Shown one piece after another: positions 41,101 to 41,643 of a DNA stretch of 41,643 nucleotides. The notes beneath the pieces were generated by a model. The model was given only the letters and a program-made list of their open reading frames with translations, did no database searches and had not been told where the DNA came from. The stretch covers positions 1-41,643 of the forward strand of contig ONJM01000020.1 in NCBI GenBank assembly GCA_900318145.1, read 5' to 3'. The number at the start of each line of letters is the position of its first letter. Position 1 is the stretch's first letter. The position numbers and the translations under genes are program-made. The DNA is from an uncultured Eubacteriales bacterium. Its GTDB lineage: Bacteria; Bacillota; Clostridia; Christensenellales; Aristaeellaceae.

Positions 41101-41643
41101 CCGTATGAAGAAACAGATGACGCCGCATATGACGACGGTATCATCACGAACAAGTATTCAGCGGAAGGCAGATATCAGCCCGGGGCGCTGAAGAAACTGA
41201 CAGGGCTGGCACTGGAAGCGGGCGAATTCAGCTTCACGCTGACGGAGACGGACGCGGACGGCAACGCGGTGACAGGAGATGAAGCCTACAGCGAGACCGT
41301 GAGCAACGCGGAAGACGGAACCGTGACCTTCACGGAAATCACGTATACGGAAAAAGACCTAGAGTCGACGGAAAAAGGCTACGCGGACACGAAGAAGTAC
41401 TATCTGATCAAGGAAGACGTGCCGGACGAGGAGAACCGGAAACCCGGCATGACCTACAGCACTGAAGAGTACTTCATCACCGTGACGCTGCACGACAACG
41501 GAAACGGCGAAATCACGGCAAACGCGGACAAGGAAGCGGACAGTGTCGTATTCGTCAACACGTATTCGACAGAAGGCAGATACCAGCCCGAAGCGCTGAA
41601 GGAACTGACAGGGCTGGCACTGGAAGCGGGCGAATTCAGCTTC
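29125..41643 (+). CDS. Giant secreted multi-domain surface adhesin (Cna-B/pilin-like modules, BspA-like inserts; 3' end outside window)
   Basis: The frame is open for at least 4,173 codons to the right edge. I prefer GTG 29125, ten bases behind AAGGATGG; the in-frame ATG 29113 has no proper Shine-Dalgarno site. Residues 1 to about 36 form a signal peptide ending LPAAYAEGG. About 1,300 residues of unrecognised beta-rich sequence follow (to 33,030), then roughly sixteen modules of the Cna-B, Spy0128-like pilin or DUF5979 style, most ending in FTNTY-like strands: for example 33,040-33,345 (KVWNDDDNHD start), 33,730-34,120, 34,125-34,590, 38,960-39,390 and 39,400-39,760. Such modules form intramolecular isopeptide bonds and build stiff stalks. 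Two BspA-like (DUF285) blocks, a listerial-type repeat and a CXXCxGxG motif are inserted. The protein is expected on the cell wall through a C-terminal sorting signal beyond the window. Confidence 0.9.
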   Translation, partial: MNSGAKKTIVKLLTLLAGLCLLTGLLWTADTGLRSLPAAYAEGGHSDDHNNEGDGNKIESIHIHWVSADTVDDSEADNLYIRTSSTSELTMQYQIDVSFSGQFDYEPGAIRITLPPQIWHQRDLGSSKGGTLPGGYGSLSLSVPDASITSTDWHYEINEDGTYSIVNTKSIAATSKAMFQFTIRKLYPQYMVDENKSDELMAHCEVVTHEGNTIWLDSNVLTAQIDTQETLSHAYKNGELYEDPDSVPAALLEMLPEGADPKNYIYVKWRTYPQYSGNQFFSLDVEDQGSVPVDGAYSPEADLANNVGCYRVVYDEEGHEQELVWTAPAVMLGESGKGSVDGNIWTKDVLTNTWNNSGTSSYNNACTIWTAYSTEDMEWDTTYRLLNKSTWTLTEFDPDADYPEALGGTDPQRITTASATSSVTYTRAKWQYPPGRFMVFKYTEQTETHKHSTASADSYRNGNYHQKNYTYEMALNRLRKGQDVDMQYEVLTVGYGYIFTAGPLANTVMWEDINGAEHSAPLDKDLDEPYDDAWDSAAWADDPEHYLNWYYVMDTTDRWNWFQNVDGEPESQLIKSNSDDYEFLGVTIASPEMFDWDRSKNPTYYYSSQGSTFGFIPDETIAKPAVELWVELDNDAADESGYAVDKDGWVYVGSYTVQSGKTQYIDFKELGYSGVTGYRTRIASNQAATKLAVYPHIRLKASERVMGIVEDLFAESETPSTTYRNDDMMYVDLYHHAERTEVGVDKDVHPNQAMFLDEDKYTHLYIWKDNSRATLTGAGYGVVPNKSVRFDPVDDNDVVNRRVILHYSAYVDEMTNLTSVANWREAVELGAVKEEKSGIWYDLLPEGVIPLTDTVRLRGGDSINYVRTYDNWGGTGRILLVVDCNLKAVPGRYNSNSIISDRPTLSFDATYTWTDINSLGGQLVNYVAFESGDDEQLGTLAGRIGEPDAMVRRNNNYTPNREPANIVKALTDLDPDSDNARFVYAKANVNLTVDQMAQTEYVKNVKNDLDGIWTQGLSGQTQVNVYEGQTYTYRLRVASAKDTITSNMVMYDSLENYLIPEGGGQEHDASKQEDHDEVESKKDWDGDWDRKTVTVGAEGYEEEIEVGGQWRGRLTSIDLNEFIAKGCAPIIYYATQPWLQFGDTTGSVVDESIFFNFEGRYDLSDNSTWTRVGTLTNGVWNVPDGVNVTAIALDLRKRTDGSEFQLMSQEAGAAYLHMIAPDDHGDESAWHAKGAYAHINEDGSASTNLDIDWDAALDPVNNMHAYNNTRLIARVTYEDGGAYSFLTMIRNDYTRVGIMPQIIRVEKVWNDDDNHDAIRPASVTVTMKRKTLGAAGDYETVLDETTGEPVTVVLNEENEWSGIFFQADVVDKNGTPYLYTFEEEEIEGYTGSVTRIDDTHFTLTNTHENEKIWISGEKQWLMPDGSELPDEAESLKPAQITVSVYRKGSSGEEEFVTSGTVTPDAATGDWKYLFTDLDKYERGGFEYIYSVVETPVDYFWSSTSDESEMPDGYTVPFEYDPDAIDIIYNFYIPYGDLSVTKKIESATSVSEEQEFTYHLSLLTRDAEGEDLPVEESFEYTIYEIDGTEEAETLTPVSSGTIGHEGSFKLKGGQRIIIRKIPVGVRYTLTEDEAAGWTQTDTVNDTGTVPTVTTIAAEFTNTYSASGNGTLKTNKKLTGHNMTRNRFVFNIVDNNPDSDTYGSVIRTAYSPAADGERDEDDNSLEVSAEVLFPSLTYTEADAGKTFYYIIQEAIPENAADNGDGTFTLDGYTYTLQEREARVDVTDNGDSTLTVTVFYKNPDTGEWLAGTDYLPELTNEYTAEGENALTAFKVLMKRDLEDEEFTFELLDMTEGSETYGQVIQTKKNNGEGIISFDPISYTETDVDRTFTYLAREKVGSDVTVIYSDSVFLYHITVHDNNNGTLSFTEEDQAGTRTHTECAACGGTGMTGDLACGTCAGMGYTLGDGYTAAEGNAAPVFINDLHNGKLTLKKTITSGDPSTPFTFRVKFTGIGAGTISIDRDQGDATGGEDTGDDGQDESDISGILPVYHADDSEITGRTAYAALNVQTGELIFFRCDPNDRMDPWGNNFTITSGNRQASADGNFVWYSGVESGNHPWTSTSYTDYQKITSVSMRDPLRPGGFSYFFENCSNLVNLDLSKLDVPEGNSISMYGTFRNLQSLKSVNLGTVNMSRTSDVQYMFRYCYSLETVNIGHLKRSGSALTSTNYQNYAFDGPVITQITIGNETTFSARMPSGNAWQRQYPTPPAGYEDLWVNVDTDEQLTSAQLFTEGNHGGTWELDPKYYIVTFDNTGVVGSMQDRRVNVHRNFSVGSTFYKFGYKFTGYTDQFGNSFEADAKGKILIPAGTYNSYMSAGEELTVTLTPTWEPLSNELDVEGDTVTVTLYPGESVTFKDIPAGTAYEIWEEVPTGWILTERVNDSGVIEPLETEESEFTNEYAPGSVTASLTASKMFDGQLSAKPFNFGLYELANAADTEGTLIQTKENTRGGVASFDIIRYNYPDDVGQHDYIIREIVPDEGDEDYDPTIEYDTHSERVTVLVTDDGNGNLSIVTSYRDGTGVFENNTKPGTLTLAKTGENMTEAAGNSLFTFTIRFRDKDGNPADTGDAYYVYIAGSGAPEWEDPASSAEKETGKPSITVSAPGTALTLFHASEEELAGEACVVISDGKLTFIRSNEAPSGNTITDIHGNSYTGTIFTGVEDSSFYREWNNGTYAVEFVDPIKPRSMMGWFDGCTISSINLDKVDTSACASLAGMFYEATVNQNLDLGSMDLSAATDLSSMFCGAHLMNLVMPNQTLATGDGALLEFLKGATANNINMNGWTLPNVTNLGSIFTGLTAANLSVNDWTAASATSTVYNGANLFGNMTVDALSADNWSVPNVSSVGGILGGSAITNGVNMSGWNAPKASTGGLFYNLTTDVITANDWTFGNGVGGMFSNTKADTAYANGWTSETNTGMGGLCYSFEGRVLQLNDWNCPVSTNFDGIFSGVKVHTLSMKGWNVPEVSTMRSGGASSITYLDLSGWQPTPKLTSVTGMLSSTGSLQKADMTGFDVSHVTDFSGMFYQCGALEQIAGAENWNVSAGQTFTGMFYGTKVNSLDLSGWTPAGVQNVNSMFSGCGSLVCLDVSGFNLAGLSASNRTDVLAGTGALRLLKIGDGFVLGNVFQAETKWTDGETVLTAQQLMTEGGHAGTWYLGESVNRFPVTADMTVTLRAGESIELYDLPAGIKYEIEETGIPDGWSFKESENESGTILPITNIDSVFTNTYAATGYASLKAEKMVEGEIPEGFRYTFRLYEADENWNAAGEALQTKTNNPVDKTESITVDDEETENPDYNKSMVLFDRISFNQEGTYRFIIKEDAETDDPTIIPDNRVIKATVEVTDEEGKGELTATVTYEEGDNADENGFLNKRRDGSLKISKEILSATEVSAEAEFTVTITMEDKNGEPVTGAFEATRTDRDGTESDEPETVTFTDGQTDIVLMGGESLQIDGLPHGATYEITESAPDGWTQTDAAGETGTITGAQISEASFTNTYDANGEMTLSVRKITDPADLEIPDGAFSFILKQNKSEIERVENNAKGIGTFTPIQYALKDVGQTFTYTIQEQTSVNIPTNIQYAFDNTEYTVTVTVEDKGDGTLKAEPVFTKDGETVPEIVFTNSTRVDIPVRKEWEGDADVIGEQRPARVVVRLLADGEPVATRSISSAAATAENSNIWESKFTGMPEYKDGKKIVYTVEEVTPPNYATTISNDGDTLILVNTYYEDSVSFGGKKIAKGIRLKEETFSFRLEPPYGAAPMPENDVVTCDEDGNFIFGEATFLLSDLDTDDDGNLLNDTTLTYRITEVIPEGAVKTEDGTGYILNDILYDAQTYEINVSLHFDAENKTFSAEADKEPADVVFTNIRDWTSLSVTKEWEGRTGEPVSLVLYTVKDGVYTEADPQPEFTHEDDVYTCTGLETFDEDGNEIVYAVKEKAMDGYLTVYTNQKPYEETDDAAYDDGIITNKYSAEGRYQPGALKKLTGLALEAGEFSFTLTETDADGNAVTGDEAYSETVSNAEDGTVTFTEITYTEKDLESTEKGYADTKKYYLIKEDVPDEENRKPGMTYSTEEYFITVTLHDNGNGEITANADKEADSVVFVNTYSTEGRYQPEALKELTGLALEAGEFSF
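34939..35004 (+). other. DnaJ-like double CXXCxGxG motif inside the adhesin
   Basis: The encoded peptide has CAACGGTG and, after a short spacer, CGTCAGMG. This pair is the zinc-binding pattern of DnaJ-type cysteine-rich domains, here placed near the end of a Cna-B-like module of a secreted protein. Confidence 0.85.
35503..35890 (+). other. First BspA-like (DUF285) repeat block inside the adhesin
   Basis: Repeats of the form x-x-MFxxCxSLxxVNLGxL (for instance FFENCSNLVNLDLSKLDV and MFRYCYSLETVNIGHLKR) occupy this stretch. The surrounding 35,230-36,000 bases are visibly richer in A and T than the flanking modules. BspA-like repeats mediate binding to host or bacterial surfaces in other proteins. 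Confidence 0.75.
36031..36288 (+). other. Listeria-Bacteroides type (Flg_new/InlB B-like) repeat inside the adhesin
   Basis: The segment reads YIVTFDNTGVVGSM, then YKFGYKFTGYTDQFGNSF and LTVTLTPTW, which follows the VTFDxNGG...GYxFxGW...vTLxxxW pattern of these beta-grasp repeats. Only one copy is seen. Confidence 0.65.
37340..38600 (+). other. Second, longer BspA-like (DUF285) repeat block inside the adhesin
   Basis: About fifteen units of 20-25 residues repeat the pattern LxxxGWxxPxVxxxxGMFxG, for example LDLSGWTPAGVQNVNSMFSG and ADMTGFDVSHVTDFSGMF. It is embedded between the first and last strands of one Cna-B-like module, as is the first block. Confidence 0.85.
41158..41643 (+). repeat. 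Start of a 408-bp (136-residue) tandem repeat series in the adhesin
   Basis: The module starting at 41158 (S-A-E-G-R-Y-Q-P) restarts at 41566 as S-T-E-G-R-Y-Q-P and is nearly identical at base level over the 78 bases that remain, including LTGLALEAGEFSF. Period is 408 bp. Further copies probably follow beyond the edge. Confidence 0.85.

Overview
The window looks like chromosomal DNA of a GC-rich member of the Bacillota, class Clostridia, probably from an animal gut or rumen. The evidence is strong Shine-Dalgarno sites (GGAGG type), sigma-A-like promoters, a class B sortase, Cna-B and BspA-like surface modules, a TAXI-type TRAP transporter, and the clostridial style of TIR protein with a membrane anchor and propeller-like C-terminus. 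An assignment to the Christensenellales/Aristaeellaceae is only a guess, prompted by solute-binding proteins whose leaders lack a lipobox. No tRNA, rRNA, CRISPR array, phage gene or transposase gene was seen.

Left part (1-8705). A secreted FecR-domain protein runs off the left edge. Next to it is a sugar-uptake unit on the minus strand: a Gfo/Idh/MocA oxidoreductase, a secreted sugar-binding protein and two ABC permeases, ending at a strong terminator. Divergent from it are a LacI-type regulator and an N-acetylhexosamine-1-kinase-like enzyme. Two exact tandem 13-bp units with the palindrome GTTTACTAAAC lie on the promoter of the uptake operon and are the likely LacI sites. Two more glycan enzymes, GH127 and GH38, lie further right, so a host- or plant-glycan diet is plausible.

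Middle part (8700-21300). Class B sortase, an RsbW-like ATP-binding protein, GH127, RluA-type pseudouridine synthase, GH38 alpha-mannosidase, an aldo/keto reductase with ferredoxin-type clusters, and a TAXI TRAP transporter (binding protein, attenuator hairpin, fused permease). Four loci of a short palindromic repeat built on GGGGACGGTTC sit between or at the ends of these genes. In two places the repeat supplies the last codons and the stop of an unrelated gene.

Defence-like island (21330-28915). Two translationally coupled genes encode membrane-anchored proteins, one with an intact TIR domain and one with a degenerate TIR-like domain, each followed by a long propeller-like region. Divergent from them is an 813-residue protein with an adenosine-deaminase-type metal site and a C-terminal Rossmann/SLOG-like nucleotide-binding domain. 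The two divergent promoters are near-identical mirror copies, which argues that the three genes act as one system. This is my best candidate for an undescribed system; its function as immunity is inference.

Right part (28916-41643). A single giant open reading frame of at least 4,173 codons encodes a secreted fibrous adhesin and runs off the right edge. It has a signal peptide, a roughly 1,300-residue N-terminal region, about sixteen Cna-B/pilin-like modules, two BspA-like repeat blocks inserted into Cna-B-like modules, a DnaJ-like double CXXCxGxG motif, and the beginning of a 136-residue near-identical repeat series.
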